The notes: generated by a model from the letters alone, not told the origin. A stretch of 64,000 nt of DNA from Diabrotica undecimpunctata (GCF_040954645.1 NC_092810.1:13378377-13442376), one strand, 5' to 3'; positions 50,001-60,319 are shown, counted from the stretch's first letter. Numbers and translations are program-made.

Positions 50001-53000
50001 CACCAAGTAATAGAAAAAACAAAATTTGTTTAATTTACTTTGTTTGTATTTTGATAACGATTTCCGAAGTGAAAACTGAAACGTCAATTAACGTGCTTTA
50101 ACCTTTAATTGTGGCTTATTCCCATTTAAATGGTACATACTTTAAATTTATCTGTAACGTCATCTGTCATTATTACGTCACCTTTTATGACTAGGTGAGA
50201 AGCCTACGTCTGTTTATTACCTCCCTCCAAATTTTACTTTTATAACAATAACCGTTCAAAATATACGAGGGGGAACGGACTTTTGACTAGCACTGTATAG
50301 TCAATATGAACTTAAGTAGGTAATTTTCATCATTTAATTAAAATTAAATTGGACTTTTAAATTGGACTAAACTTTTATTCTCTAATGATAACAGTATGAT
50401 ACTGACCCTGGCAAAATATTGAATAGTAAGAACTAACTGTGCAATGATGTCCTATTGTCTATATTTATTTCTTTTAGTTTTAATTTTATATAAAATAATC
50501 TACAAGGTTGTACTTACATAATCTAAACCTTCGTAATCACTTCCATAAAGAGGTACCACAACCGAGTAACACATTTGCATTGTAATTGGAAGCTGAATGC
50601 AGAAATTCGTGTATCCCTGGTGCCCTGTGAGCATTTCACCGTTATATACAAGTTTGGCTATTGGCTAAAATAAAGGTTAGAGTGCATTAGATGTTAAAGA
50701 TATAATGAAGAGTAACTTTATAAATTTTTCGAATAAAATTACATCCTGAAACTGAAAAAATAACAAACATTTTTAAAAATAGTCTAGTCGTCAGAGATTT
50801 CAGAGATTTGACCTCCAAAAATTGTACGAACAAGCTAAATTTTGCTGAAAATATTAATTTGTGGACTACAAAAAAGATGCAAAAAGTTTACCATTCCTAT
50901 CCCCGGCTTTTCCATAGAACGCCTCCTTGTAGGGGGGAAAACGGAAAAATCGATTTACCAAAAATCTGTACGCCATATTTATTTATCGTATGGCAATTAC
51001 AAAACATTTAGAACAAAATTACAAATACTAGTCATATAGGTATATGAAAAACTTTAAATAGTTACAAACAAACATCAAGTGTATTAATATAATCAATTGA
51101 CTCTGAAGTTCAAACAGGAAACCTTCAGTGCTACCGTTGTAGGATCTTGAGGGACACTTCAATAATGTGGTCCATGGTTTGGTTCTCCCCACAGTCACAT
51201 TGTGGAGACGGGTTCTTTCCCCATTTATGTAGCATGTATGCACATCTGCCATGTCTGTTCCTATTTAGAGTAAACCATGTTTTGCGTGGAAGATAAAAAC
51301 CTGGTGGCTTGTGGGTAATGCAGGGCATGTTATTTTACAATGCGTTCCATTCTTGGAACCATGTAATCGTGATGTTGAACTCCTTCTCCTGATGAGACAC
51401 ACGCATTAGAGACGAAGGTACTATTAACAATAGATCGATACAAATCTTAGCATACGCTGATGACATTGACATAATAGGGCGTAGCAAGCGAGGTGTTGAG
51501 CAATGTTTCTTAGAATTGGAAACTGCGGTGAAACAGGCGGAAACATTCACTCTCACGTAGAAGGATAAAAGACTTGGATTAATAGGAATATTTAAGCATA
51601 ATTCTTTGACCGTGGTGAGAAAGCACATAAGTCATTTTGCCTAGTTTTGCAGTAGAAGCGATTTAATATTCACCGGTTACCTCTAAATCCGTTTTATAGT
51701 CCAAAATTACGTGTTACTTACTTTATTTGGTTTTAATTGTTGTTTTTATAATTATCTATATAAATGTCTTATATTAATATAGACTATTTTCCAAATTTTC
51801 CACCACCCATGAAATAAAAAATATGCCAAAAATGAAATTCGTGACTTATGTCATTTGATCCCAAGTGTGTCCATGACTTATGTGTTATTGCACTTACAGA
51901 AAATGGTTATGAAAATAATATTATTAAACAAAGTATTTTTTATTTGTTATAAAAAAGGAAGCTTGATAAAAAAAATAAATCTAAAAAAAAGAATGAACCA
52001 CTTAAACATAATAACTATTTAATCAATATCTTCGTCGATACTTGAATAGTCCAGCAACGCTGTTTCGATCGATGAAAGATTTTCATAGAACCCATGAAAA
52101 GTTGTAGGGATTAAGGGAAGGAAATCAAGAAGATCCTTCTTTTTTTCTTTATTTATTGGCACATCCACCTTATATTTCAACGGGGGAACTAAATTTCCCA
52201 ACCAATTTCATCTAATAAAAGAAATTTCCTTAAATGGCTTCTCTGCATTTAAGGATTTTTTGAAAAATATTTTCCCACTATCCCATTTTATATAATTTAG
52301 CCATTGCACGTCATGCCAGCGAAAAGGTTCTCCTTGATCGTCTTTTTTCCTAGACACCAATGGCCCCTTTAACTTGTCGTATTTATGGCAAATATCCGTT
52401 TGAGGCTTTTTAAACGACAGATTCAATTTATGAAATTTAGATCTATAATATGGATACGACACAAAGTTTTTGTATGATTCCTTCTATAGGGAATACATTG
52501 CTTCTAGGGTCAAATGTGATGGTAGAAATCTTTTATTTGTTTGGTCGCGTGAGTAGTGGCTTTCGTAACTCAGGAAACTCAAAATATGCTTATCGAGTTC
52601 TTCTAATTTTTCTTCAGACCACTTGTTTGGTGGAATATTCTTTCATTGGACAGAATCAGTCTTTGTTTCCGCAGGTTATGCTCTTTTTATTAAAGCGATA
52701 ACTTTTATGAAATTGTCTGTTTCATTAAAAGTCAAAAGAAAGCATCTACGGCAAATAGAAATATGGCTACCATTTATTCATAAAAAATATTTGTAGGTTT
52801 TCAGGCGAAATTTTTCTTTGTCTGGATCATCTGTATGAGGCCTCTGTGATTTTTTGTCATGTATGGTGAAAAGACTGGCTATATAAGCTACTCTCTTGTC
52901 GTAACTGCCCAAACTCCAATATTCGGGAAAAATTTCTTTCAGCTGATTTTCAGTGATTTTTGTTCTGCACTTTGCTCGGCATAGTGGCAGAGGTTGAAAT

Positions 53001-54528
53001 GGTCTTTCTGGAATTATTTTACCATTTTTTGTAATATATGACTTCCCGAATTACTTTTTTTTTCGTAATTATCTAGCATTTCTTGTGTCCGGTGGTTTTT
53101 GCAGCTTTTGACGTGATTTTTACGCTCTAAGTAAAATTGCTTGTAGTATTATTATTTTGTCATCAGAACAGAATTGCTTTTAGGAATGTATCTGCTATCA
53201 ACTCATCATCAACAGACACTTTAAACAAAAAACTTCTGGACATGTGTTATTCGCAATATCAAACCAAACTGAACTGTTTTTGGCTAAATTATTTTCTGCA
53301 TGTAATGTTTCATTAGCGCCTAGTAACATAAATCACCGACGACACAACAAGAGACAGCAAGTTGCAACTGGCTCTCTTCACATAAGTCGACTTAAGTATT
53401 TACAGTCGACACAGTGTACAGTGTACAGTGTTTGTGTACAGTGTTCACAAACTCAAGTCGGTATTTTCTCAGTATGGTTATTATGCACACTTAGCAATAA
53501 CAGCTGTAAAAATGCATAGTAGACTAAAGTGCTTAGAGCCGATGATAGTATTACAAATCACCTACACATTTTTATCAAAAAAAAATTCGGAAAATTTGAC
53601 TTATGTGCTTACTCACCTCAGTCACAGAATTATACTCTCCAAAATATTTGGAGCCATAAACGATCAAAGGAAGTGGTGCAAAAGATTTAATTTCGTATTA
53701 TACTAACTTTTTAATGAATCAGATATCGTAATGTTGATTAAAATAGAGCGACTTAGATGGCCCAGATACATGATTGCTAAAAAGCTAACGACAGGAACAC
53801 CTATAGGAAAAAGAAGCAAAGGCCGACCGCGAATTAGGTGGTTCGATGGAGTTTGAGACCGACTTAGGGATACTAGAGATCAGAAGATGGCAACACGTGT
53901 CCAGAAACCAAACAAAATGGCGACTAATCTTAGAGAAGTCCAGGATCCACAGAGGATTGTCGAGCCAAAGATGATAATTAAATCATATTAATGGTTATGA
54001 CTATTTTCTCTAAAAAGTAAAAGTTTATTAAAAAAACTTGTAATTTTACGCCAATGGCAAAATTAGCTTTAACTTGTTTTGCAAAATGTTAAGTGCACTC
54101 AAATATCAAGATGGTGACGTATCAAGGTAGTTTAGCGCAGAAAATAATTTTGTCTAGATAGATGGTCGACATACATGTTGGCTTAATACCAACCGAATCC
54201 TAATTATAATTTTATTATAAACTTACCTGAACTAAGGGCCAAAGAGGTGCCAAACCTCCTAATATAGATCTTATCTGCTTATTTAAAATTACAATTGGTG
54301 CCATTGCAACAAAATTTTTTACTCTGGATTGAGCTTTCTCTGGATTTAAAGACAGAAAAACACTTGTGACAGTTGTTCCCATAGAATATCCAATCACTAT
54401 CGCTTTTTGTTGAGTGGTCTGATAAACTAAGTCCAGAGCAGCTGGCATATCGTACATGCCCATCTCGTGCCATCTAAGATTATAAAATATTTCTCATAAA
54501 GAATGTGTTTTTCCGAAAGTGATATTCG

Positions 54529-54590
<62 letters not shown>

Positions 54591-57500
54591 CGCACCTTGA
54601 AAACCATATGGCAATATCTGCATTTTTTTCGTAAAATGACCTTTTAATGCAGTCTAATAGAAAAAAAATCTATTTTTTAATGCTATTTAGCAACATCTGC
54701 AACGAATTTTAAATTCGGCACCAGAAAGATACGTCCTTATGGCTTTTGTAAAAAATCTATTCATCTTTTTATACCATCAGGCATTATCTGCAGTTGTTGC
54801 TCTATGGTTCTAAAATAGGAACCAAAACTCAGCCTGTACCTACTTTTATCTGTTATGTTGTGAGTTGATTTCCATTGATCTTCCTATAAAATTCCACAAA
54901 ACAGTGAAAATTTATAGGAAGATCAATGGAAAAAACTAATGTGAAATATAGAACAGTAAATCCAGACAGTAATCGTGGAGCAAACTATGTCTATTTCTTC
55001 GAAGTGGAAGGCAAGAAATATAGAGTGTTGCAATTTTATTGCAACACTGGGAATAAGCGACAAGACTATAGCAAATATACAACGTCGTACTGTAGATGGG
55101 TTTATCCCAAAAGACAAGCGAGGAACTCACAAGAATGGAAAAAGAATCGACGAAGTCGTGAAACAAAACATAATGAGTTACATCGAATCCATTCCTAGAG
55201 TGGAATCCCACTACTTAAGAAAACAAACTACCAGAGAGTTCGTCAGTGGTGACGAAACTCTGGCTGATATTCATCGCGATTATATAAAATTTTGCGAAGA
55301 AAAAGGTTCGGTGTTCGGAAATTACGCTACGTTTAGGACCATATTTAACACGAAATTTAATATAAGTTTCTTTAAGCCCAAAGAAGACCTCTGCTTGCTA
55401 TGTGAAAGTTACAAAAATTCATTAAATAAATCTACATTAGAAGCAGCCTATAATACTCACCGTCAAGAAGTGGAACTTAGTAGAAAAGAAAAAGAAAATG
55501 ACTCAAAATCTGCAAAATCTAATACTTGCATTACTGCTTGTTTTGACTTACAAGCCGTATTACCTACACCTTCAGGCGATGTCTCCTTATTTTATTACAA
55601 AAGGAGATTATCAACATTTAATTTCACAATTTTTGACCTGACCACAAATGCAGGACACTGCTACCTTTGGTTCGACGGAATTGCCAATCGTGGTCCAAAC
55701 GAAATAGCCTCATGCCTGTTACAATTTCTGAGGAACCATGCCAGGGAACAGGAAATAATGTTATATTCAGATAACTGCAGTGGGCACAATAAGAATAAGT
55801 ATATTGTCTGTCTTTATCTCTATGCAGTACAGAAATTGAACATACCTAAAATTACCCACAAATTTTTGATAACAGGTCACTTCCAAAATGAGGGAGATAT
55901 CATGCATTCTTTGATTGAGAAACAAAAAAAAGGGCATTAAAAGGAGAACCAATTTATGTGCCTGCGCAATGGGTCACAGTAGTTCAAACAGCGAAAGAAA
56001 CAGGTGAACCTTACAAAATTAATGAAATGTCTACATCGGACTTTAAAAAATTATGTAAGGAAATGGGGAACAATTATAATATTGACGAAGAAGGAAATCG
56101 GGTCGTCTGGAATGAGATTAAGATGATCAAGGTTTAGAAGACACTTGAAAATAAGTTTCAGGTTAAGACAAGCTACAATGATACAGAGTTCAGAACCATT
56201 AATATAAGGCGAAGACAACGAGGGTTGGTGGCTAATATGGAACTAAGTAAAGCATATTCGCATCCACCAGGAATATCGAATCTAAAAATACAAGATCTGC
56301 TCTCACTATGTAAGGCTAATGTTATTCAAGAGCACTACCATAGGTTTTATGAAGATTTACATGTGAACAATGAAACAGTAGAAACCGAACAAACAGAATA
56401 CAATATGCATGATTTTGATTAAGTGTTAAAACCAAAAAATTGTAATAAATAAGTACAATCTTAAATAAAAAAAACTTTTATTTGATATGAATTTTTACAG
56501 CATCATTTTCCAAAATTGATATATATTTTAAAACCATATGGCCGTATGTGCTAAAATACCTATTTCCTGAAATAAATTTCACATACTCCTTACTGCATAT
56601 AAAAATATGCAAAATTAAAGACAATTATGCTAAATATCAGGTTTGTAGCTTAATTTTTGGAATAACAGTAAATAATATTAACTTAAAAAAAAAATTGAAA
56701 CGCTCATAACTCAACATTATGATTTTTGCAGTTACTGCCCTATGGTTTTTAAGGTGCGATATATATATGTATATACCATAAACTACTAAAATATTTTAAT
56801 GACAACATTAAGATCACTTACGTAAAATTCCAGTAGTCGTAGTTACTCTTATCAAGACCATTTACATTTCCAGGACTATAAAGCGATCCCCTTAAGTTTA
56901 TCAAAAAAACTTGCCTTCTCTGCTCTATAAGTTGATATACTAAAATGGACAGTTTTATTGTAGTGACAAATTTTTTTTATAATTACGTTTAATTACAATC
57001 TACTCGTACATTTCAGAGTATTAAGTAAATATGTTAAAAGTTTTGGGCGTGAAGGAGAGACACCCAATGATGTCTCACCTTATTCTATTTTGGTTTAGTT
57101 TTGAAGTAGGTCTTGGGGCCAGGTTCTATCTAGTCTTCTAATGGCTGAACCATTGTTGAATAATTCCCTTACTAGTAATTTTCATGGTAAATGGTTCGTT
57201 GATTTTGTGACTCCGTGGCTCTATGGATTTCTTCTCTAATGAAAGGAATCTTTAAGTGGTAGTAAAGTGTTTGGTTAATTACGTACCATTATGCATCCAC
57301 TATTGATCTTAGCACTTTAGACTGGAATCTTTGGATCATTTCAGCAACGTTGACTTTGCATAGCCCCATAGGTGTAGTCTGTAGAATCAGATAGGTTTCT
57401 GATTCTTTCTTGTTTTGGATGTTAATTTTTGATTTACGTCCAAGGAGAAAATAGATTTGCCGAAATTTTAAGGTGAGCTGTTTTCACTTGGTCTGGATAT

Positions 57501-60319
57501 ATTTTTTCCAAGTGAGACGTTGGTCAAGATGGAGGCCAAGATATCTAGCGTCTGTTACTGATGGTATTCTTACATTTTCCATTCTTACAGGTGGGCATAT
57601 GTTGTGACGTTTGATAAATGTTATTTGAGTGAATTTTGTTTTATTTACTTTTGTTCTCCATTTTGTATACCAATCACTGAGTATGTTCAGATGATGTTGC
57701 AGGTTTTGTGATGCTTGTATGGGATCTTACAGCTAGTATTGCTACGTCGTCAGCAAAGGAAGCGATTGTAGTATTAGTCTCTGGTATATCGGCTGTGTAG
57801 AGTGAGAAAAGCAGCGGCACTAGATCACTACCCTACGGGACTCCAGAGTTGATAGGACAGAGGTTGGATTGTTGGTCTTTGAATTTTACAGAGAAATATT
57901 TATTTGATATGCAGGATTTAAGTAGAAGGAAATCTATACTTGATAGTGCTCTTTTTACTTTGTAAAGCAGACCTCCGTGCCAGACTTTGTCAAACGTTTG
58001 TTAAAAGTCTAGAAATATAGCGTTGCAGTATTTCTTTTCTTCGTTGTTACAAAATAAATAAAAATGTATAAATAAATGATTAGTCAGTAACAGATTAAAG
58101 TTTTCATTTAACTATTCAATTAAGTAATCCAATTAATCGACAAAGAAGTGGTAGAAAATTATGAAATTTATTCTAACTTTAAACTCATAGGGATTAATAG
58201 GGATTTGTTTATTATCATTATTATTATTCAGATTTAGGCATATGGCTCATACTCTCTCTAAAGAAAATATTCACTTATCCTAGATACCTCCGATATCAAC
58301 AAGATTGAGCTTTGGTGTAACTCTTTTCGTGTTACCGAGCCCTAGGTGACCGATTACGTGAGAGTATCTCACAAAAATTTTCGTAAGCTTCTGGACGTCG
58401 ATAGTAGCACAGCTTTTTGTATGATCTTACACAGGTGTTTACTTATATCCAGCTATTTTATGTTTTCTGGGAGGTTTGTCGGAATAACACCAGTAGTAGA
58501 TAACAGAATAGGCACTGTTTAGGTACTTTCCATTTTTTACTGTCTCCTTATTTGTATTTTTAGATCTATTTACTTGGGGATCTTTATATTGTCTTTAACC
58601 CACAGTTGTTAAGTATTGCCACATCTATTAGTTAACTTTATTGGTACTTTCTACAGTGGAATTAAGTTTCCCATAGAACGCCTTCTCGGCATGCTCAAAA
58701 ATCGCATTGTCGCATTTTGGACTGTAACTAATTTAATATCTCCTTAGTCGTCCTGAATAATTGAAAGAATTTAATGTATTCAGTCACTGTTGGACTGCGT
58801 TGTTTTTTGGATATAATTCAAGTGTCTTGCAGTGCTCAGCATTATTTCTTCGGCTATTCTGCTAACTTTTCTACTTAGTATTCCACGTATATATTCCGCC
58901 ATTTGACGCAATTATTTAATCTTGTTTAGAATCCATTTTCCCATGGTGAAATTCTTTTATCTATCCTTCCGACATTGGTACCTCATCGTGTTCTAATCTT
59001 GAATACCATTATATTAGCTGTTACTTTTGCTTCATAGTAAACAAGCATGTGCAAATGTTCCAGCATATAGGCTTCTACGAGGTAATTGGGTAGGACAATA
59101 TTCATAATTTGTAACGAGTAGACGAGTTTATTTTTGGTAGCGATGATCTGCTAAGTAGGTTTGTTCGATTAAACTCTTGTATGTTGTTGTTGTTCTGTTG
59201 TGTATCATCAAATTAACTGTCTTGTACAGCAAGCTCAGAAATCTGCACATGTGTTTCACTAGGAACTTAATCCACATTTACTTCTTGGTTATAAACTTCC
59301 CGTTTGACTTCGCTTCTGATGGTATTGCGTCTAATAGCATCTGCGCTAAGATTGTTTTCTATAATTACCCGGTATTGCTTTGCAACTCGTTGTTCAGGTA
59401 CTTGAATTTCTGAGTACTCATTGTAAAATTTGACCTAAAAACTTTGTCGATACCTGATCGTTTCTTGACTGAAGTTTGTCACCTGGTAATAGAAGCGCAA
59501 AATATTTTTATTCATGGACATGAGCTTGAGTGAGCGCCAGCTGATGTTCCAGGGCAGCAAATTCAGCGTGTGGAGCTCTTTGTTGTTTGTCTCGGTTGTA
59601 GTCGTTCTTGTTGTTGCGCTGTAGTTAATTGTATGACAGGGACGCGCCTCTTCAGTACCCTGTAACTAAAAGGTATAGAGGATGGGCAAAACCGCACAGA
59701 CACATCACATGCAGTATAAAATAGAAATGTATGAGTAAGTAGTTTCCAATTACAGTTCACCTATCACGGCTACCTAATTTCACCATTTTCTATAATTAAA
59801 TCATGGAATATTTAGCAAAAATACTTATTTTTCTTACGAACTGCAGTTTTATTTAATCGGCTATGTAAACTTTTTTGTTTAAAACATGACCGTAAACGTT
59901 CAGTAAGCGAAGTATGAGACCATTTCAATACTTTTATAGCATTATACTCTAAAAAATTGGTTTCTTGAAGAAATTTGTCATTGATGTTCGGTAAAAAGCA
60001 GTTCCAAAAAGGTATTTAGTTACATTTGACCATTACAAACAATAACAGAAAAAATACTGAAACACAAACAGAAAACATTATCGCGCATTTATCTCGAGAT
60101 GACGTTTTGTATTACATAGTTTACAATATACTTACCAAGACTTTTTTCTCCAGAAGACACGAAGGCTCTAGAATTCATATAAATACCATGAACCATTAAA
60201 ATGGGTGTCAACGTAGGATCCAAATTTTTGTATGCTCTGATGACTAAAATTTGATACCCATCTGTGGTTGTTAATGTATTTGTTTCAACAGTGCAACCCC
60301 ATCTCTGTAGAATTTCCAT
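40827..60319 (-). CDS. Acid lipase (lysosomal acid lipase / lipase-3 type), six exons, 5' exon missing
   Basis: Alpha/beta-hydrolase that cleaves triglycerides or cholesteryl esters, secreted or lysosomal in insects. The six exons listed below join in frame for 370 codons plus stop. The family is ~400 long, so only the signal-peptide exon (upstream of 60319) is lacking. The N-terminal partial lipase motif is TTDGYQILVIRAY, and the oxyanion-loop segment is ILMVHGIYMNSRAFV. LRGSLYSPGN and YWNFTWHEMGMYDMPA are strongly conserved. The nucleophile is in GYSMG, where the family norm is GHSQG. The acid is the Asp of SNDYLAES, and the His is in SKFAHDNF. No coding lesion is seen. Its introns hold three piggyBac copies or fragments, LINEs, a PLE and a DDE transposon. 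The piggyBac at 60.6-62.9 kb lies upstream of the first identified exon. Confidence 0.92.
41488..42464. mobile_element. Non-autonomous TIR element, ~0.98 kb, ends ATATCGCACC
   Basis: The left end reads ATATCGCACCCTCAGTGC then AAGACTGCA. The right end is its inverted match, TGCAGTCT then AGCACTGAGGGTGCGATAT. Internal sequence has no open frame but carries a strong hairpin at 42220-42279 (22-base arms with a TTTTGCACGGAAC core) and a related motif near 41743. The first ten bases match the ends of the coding transposon at 54591-56758, which suggests the same superfamily. It lies in the last lipase intron. Confidence 0.75.
42727..44183 (+). pseudogene. piggyBac transposase pseudogene (Trichoplusia-type)
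   Basis: The acidic N-terminus starts at ATG 42727 (MSRPKKVRFGDSNFEKML). A decayed KWSRMCPASSSRTRAKNIVL segment (~43015) follows, then DIRRCTNIYMEKVKTNFQRY and EIWGLIGILSLAGVLKS (43141-43485). YNMKIYSGTQPTGPF and GTDINVTMDNWFTSISLAMD contain the second catalytic Asp (43605-43871). The last block is KFGVELVDQSCAQYDVFRNS (43932-44183). The segment with the first catalytic Asp (SVDE region) is deleted, and the third catalytic position appears to be Glu (GVE for GVD). Frameshifts separate the blocks. Confidence 0.85.
44545..44930 (-). mobile_element. LINE 3' end fragment, minus strand
   Basis: Minus-strand frame MWCYCRMLKISWVERVTNFE, EILSTIKRRKLEYLGHLMRR, then after a gap WLSNLREWLGCTTNEIF and NKVRIALMISNLR with an AAGAAG tail. 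It is the same group as 11749-12495, more diverged. Confidence 0.75.
44990..45500 (+). mobile_element. LINE fragment, plus strand
   Basis: Plus-strand reading RIHKSKLNLNADLNRRYSLA then WAAFGKL and RKLRVTPKAMEAVMF, equivalent to RRI.LAWAAFGKL and KLRVTQRAME in the LINE family also seen at 3839-4480. The downstream part is decayed. Confidence 0.55.
45960..46187 (-). CDS. Lipase exon E (catalytic Asp)
   Basis: Acceptor TTGTTACAG before 46187, donor GTAAGT after 45960. It has 76 codons in phase 0. It encodes VVTHYAQIIDKGLFQMFDYG, PPLYPLNNINVPVTYVVASN and DYLAESS. HY.Q, FDYG and SND-LA are family hallmarks. Confidence 0.93.
46604..48996 (+). mobile_element. piggyBac transposon, full length, inserted in a PLE
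   Basis: TTAA target duplications lie at 46600-46603 and 48997-49000. Terminal inverted repeats are CCCAGATATTACT at both ends, and the length is 2,393 bases. Inner copies of ACTACCGTCCTTTTAAAAG occur at the left end (~46613), inverted at ~46963-46982, and near the right end (~48843), like the internal repeats of other piggyBacs. The uninterrupted target exists at 26496-26499 in the sister PLE. Confidence 0.95.
46801..48825 (+). pseudogene. piggyBac transposase, two exons, one nonsense codon
   Basis: Exon 1 is 46801-46820 (MDAYNW), with donor GTAAGT at 46821. The acceptor TATTGTTTCAG ends at 47012 and exon 2 starts at 47013 (RRPLKLHELLEELDSDEIPV). The acidic N-terminal part (DCDSGDEE, NNLPGSQL) is followed by an in-frame TAG at 47422-47424. 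Translation then continues unbroken to 48825. Catalytic residues lie in HHSIDEAMVPYFGR, HLIFDNYFTSIHLL and NFMGGVDRSDQNI. The C-terminal Cys-rich domain (CGYCHKKVQFLCEKCKI) looks incomplete, as later Cys/His are missing. Apart from these defects it is well preserved. Confidence 0.9.
49342..49930 (-). mobile_element. 5'-truncated LINE inserted in the PLE, 10-bp target duplication
   Basis: AATGTATAAT flanks it at 49332-49341 and 49931-49940. Minus-strand coding reads KKKIYNTLVRSIMTYGAENW, RRSCRVTKMDRITNEEIKRR, EEKRLIWYGHVRRTDH and GRRKRGRPRRSWREEVDEAM. It ends in a TAGA-type microsatellite tail next to the left duplication. The frame from 49846 to 49520 is open. Confidence 0.9.
50518..50664 (-). 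CDS. Lipase exon D (cap region)
   Basis: Acceptor CCTTTATTTTAG before 50664, donor GTAAGT after 50518. It has 49 codons in phase 0. It encodes PIAKLVYNGEMLTGHQGYTN and QMCYSVVVPLYGSDYEGLDY, part of the variable lid/cap. Confidence 0.85.
51075..51330 (-). mobile_element. LINE C-terminal fragment, minus strand
   Basis: Minus-strand reading PPGFYLPRKTWFTLNRNRHG, CAYMLHKWGKNPSPQCDCGE and QTMDHIIE. This is the Cys/His C-terminus after the RT of a LINE group common in insects (C.CG....TMDHI). Confidence 0.75.
51395..51640 (+). mobile_element. LINE reverse-transcriptase fragment, plus strand
   Basis: Contains the RT catalytic box in NRSIQILAYADDIDIIGRSK, followed by RGVEQCFLELETAVKQAE. It is only ~80 codons, adjacent to and facing away from the minus-strand fragment at 51075-51330. 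Confidence 0.75.
52019..53170 (-). pseudogene. Cys-rich DDE transposase copy lacking its catalytic core
   Basis: On the minus strand the N-terminal part reads PLPLCRAKCRTKITENQLKE, IFPEYWSLGSYDKRVAYIAS and ISICRRCFLLTFNETDN. Then come SFLSYESHYSRDQTNKRFLP and LNLSFKKPQTDICHKYDKLK. Immediately after, it jumps to the C-terminal part PFRWHDVQWLNYIKWDSGKI, KKKDLLDFLPLIPTTFHGFY and a stop at 52019. The whole DDE core present in the related 54.6-56.8 kb element is missing. A few stops and shifts are also present. The ends of the element were not found. Confidence 0.75.
53735..53975 (+). mobile_element. LINE 3' end fragment, plus strand
   Basis: Plus-strand reading RLRWPRYMIAKKLTTGTPIG and KRSKGRPRIRWFDGV, then decayed sequence to RIVEPKMIIK. 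It is equivalent to the WLGHV-RRGRPR.RW.D.V tail of LINEs at 11458-11670. Confidence 0.65.
54227..54473 (-). CDS. Lipase exon C (nucleophile)
   Basis: Acceptor TTATAATCTTAG before 54473, donor GTAAGT after 54227. It has 247 bases. It encodes WHEMGMYDMPAALDLVYQTT, the nucleophile elbow VIGYSMGTTVTSVF and the FVAMAPIVIL strand. Confidence 0.95.
54532..54590. repeat. (AT)n microsatellite at transposon border
   Basis: An AT array that runs straight into the left end of the 54591-56758 transposon. TATATA also follows its right end, so the array is probably the insertion target. Confidence 0.9.
54591..56758 (+). mobile_element. Unclassified Cys-rich DDE transposon, full length, ends CGCACCTT
   Basis: The left end, CGCACCTTGAAAACCATATG, and the right end (reverse complement CGCACCTTAAAAACCATAGG) are inverted repeats of about 30 bases. 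TATAT flanks both sides, so the duplication is a TA-type tetramer that cannot be fixed exactly. Variants of ACCATATGGCAATATCTGCA recur inside the ends (near 54690, 54775 and 56530), possible transposase binding sites. It encodes one transposase. It lies in a lipase intron, on the opposite strand. Confidence 0.8.
54926..56422 (+). pseudogene. DDE transposase of the unclassified family (possibly Sola-like), few lesions
   Basis: The N-terminus (from 54926) shifts frame near 55045 into the main frame (to 55940). That frame reads FYCNTLGISDKTIANIQ-like, IPRVESHYLRKQTTREF, ISFFKPKEDLCLLCESYKN, CITACFDLQAVLPTPSGDVS, HCYLWFDGIANRGPNEIASC, EQEIMLYSDNCSGHNKNKYI and LITGHFQNEGDIMHSLIEKQ. Asp of FDLQ, Asp of YSDNC and Glu of QNEGD are likely catalytic candidates. 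One A is missing in the A-run at ~55924, so the C-terminus (RALKGEPIYVPAQWVTVVQT to 56422) is in another frame, with one stop at ~56137. This family is abundant in insects. I cannot name its superfamily with certainty. Confidence 0.75.
56822..56939 (-). CDS. Lipase exon B
   Basis: Acceptor CCATTTTAG before 56939, donor GTAAGT after 56822. It has 118 bases. It encodes YQLIEQRRQVFLINLRGSLY, SPGNVNG and NYDYWNFT, the segment between the oxyanion strand and the nucleophile elbow. The phase joins both neighbours (Val and Thr codons split). Confidence 0.9.
57090..58045 (-). mobile_element. Jockey-type LINE reverse transcriptase fragment, minus strand
   Basis: Minus-strand reading FDKVWHGGLLYKVKRALSSI, VKFKDQQSNLCPINSGVP, PLLFSLYTADIPETNTTIAS and FADDVAILA, in order, are Jockey RT motifs including the catalytic FADD. 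A decayed thumb and tail region follows down to about 57090. Many stops. Confidence 0.8.
58046..60088. other. Lipase intron, no element recognised
   Basis: No coding similarity that I can support. Small open frames (59177-59413 plus, 59563-59760 minus) look like chance. Confidence 0.35.
60136..60319 (-). CDS. Lipase exon A (N-terminal)
   Basis: Minus-strand acceptor GGTTTTAG before 60319, donor GTAAGT after 60136. It has 184 bases, ending in phase 1. It encodes MEILQRWGCTVETNTLTTTD, GYQILVIRAYKNLDPTL and ILMVHGIYMNSRAF. The ATG at 60319 follows directly on a splice acceptor, so it is probably internal. Confidence 0.9.

Larger units (their letters stand above)
46417..50140 (+). mobile_element. 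Penelope-like element 3' part, hosting a piggyBac and a LINE
   Basis: PLE sequence occurs in three pieces: 46464-46603, 49001-49341 and 49931-50140. They line up with 26390-27030 of the copy at 25-27 kb. The gaps are a piggyBac (46604-48996) and a LINE (49342-49930). The left edge is a snap-back: 46433-46462 is the inverted copy of 46466-46495. The whole nest lies in a lipase intron. Confidence 0.85.

Noticed and set aside
53390..53460. Clustered ACAGTGT repeats
   Set aside because: Very short and irregular, no spacer structure, so not an array of interest.
60277..60319. ATG at 60319 as lipase start codon
   Set aside because: It sits directly after a splice acceptor and would leave no signal peptide, so an upstream exon is more likely.
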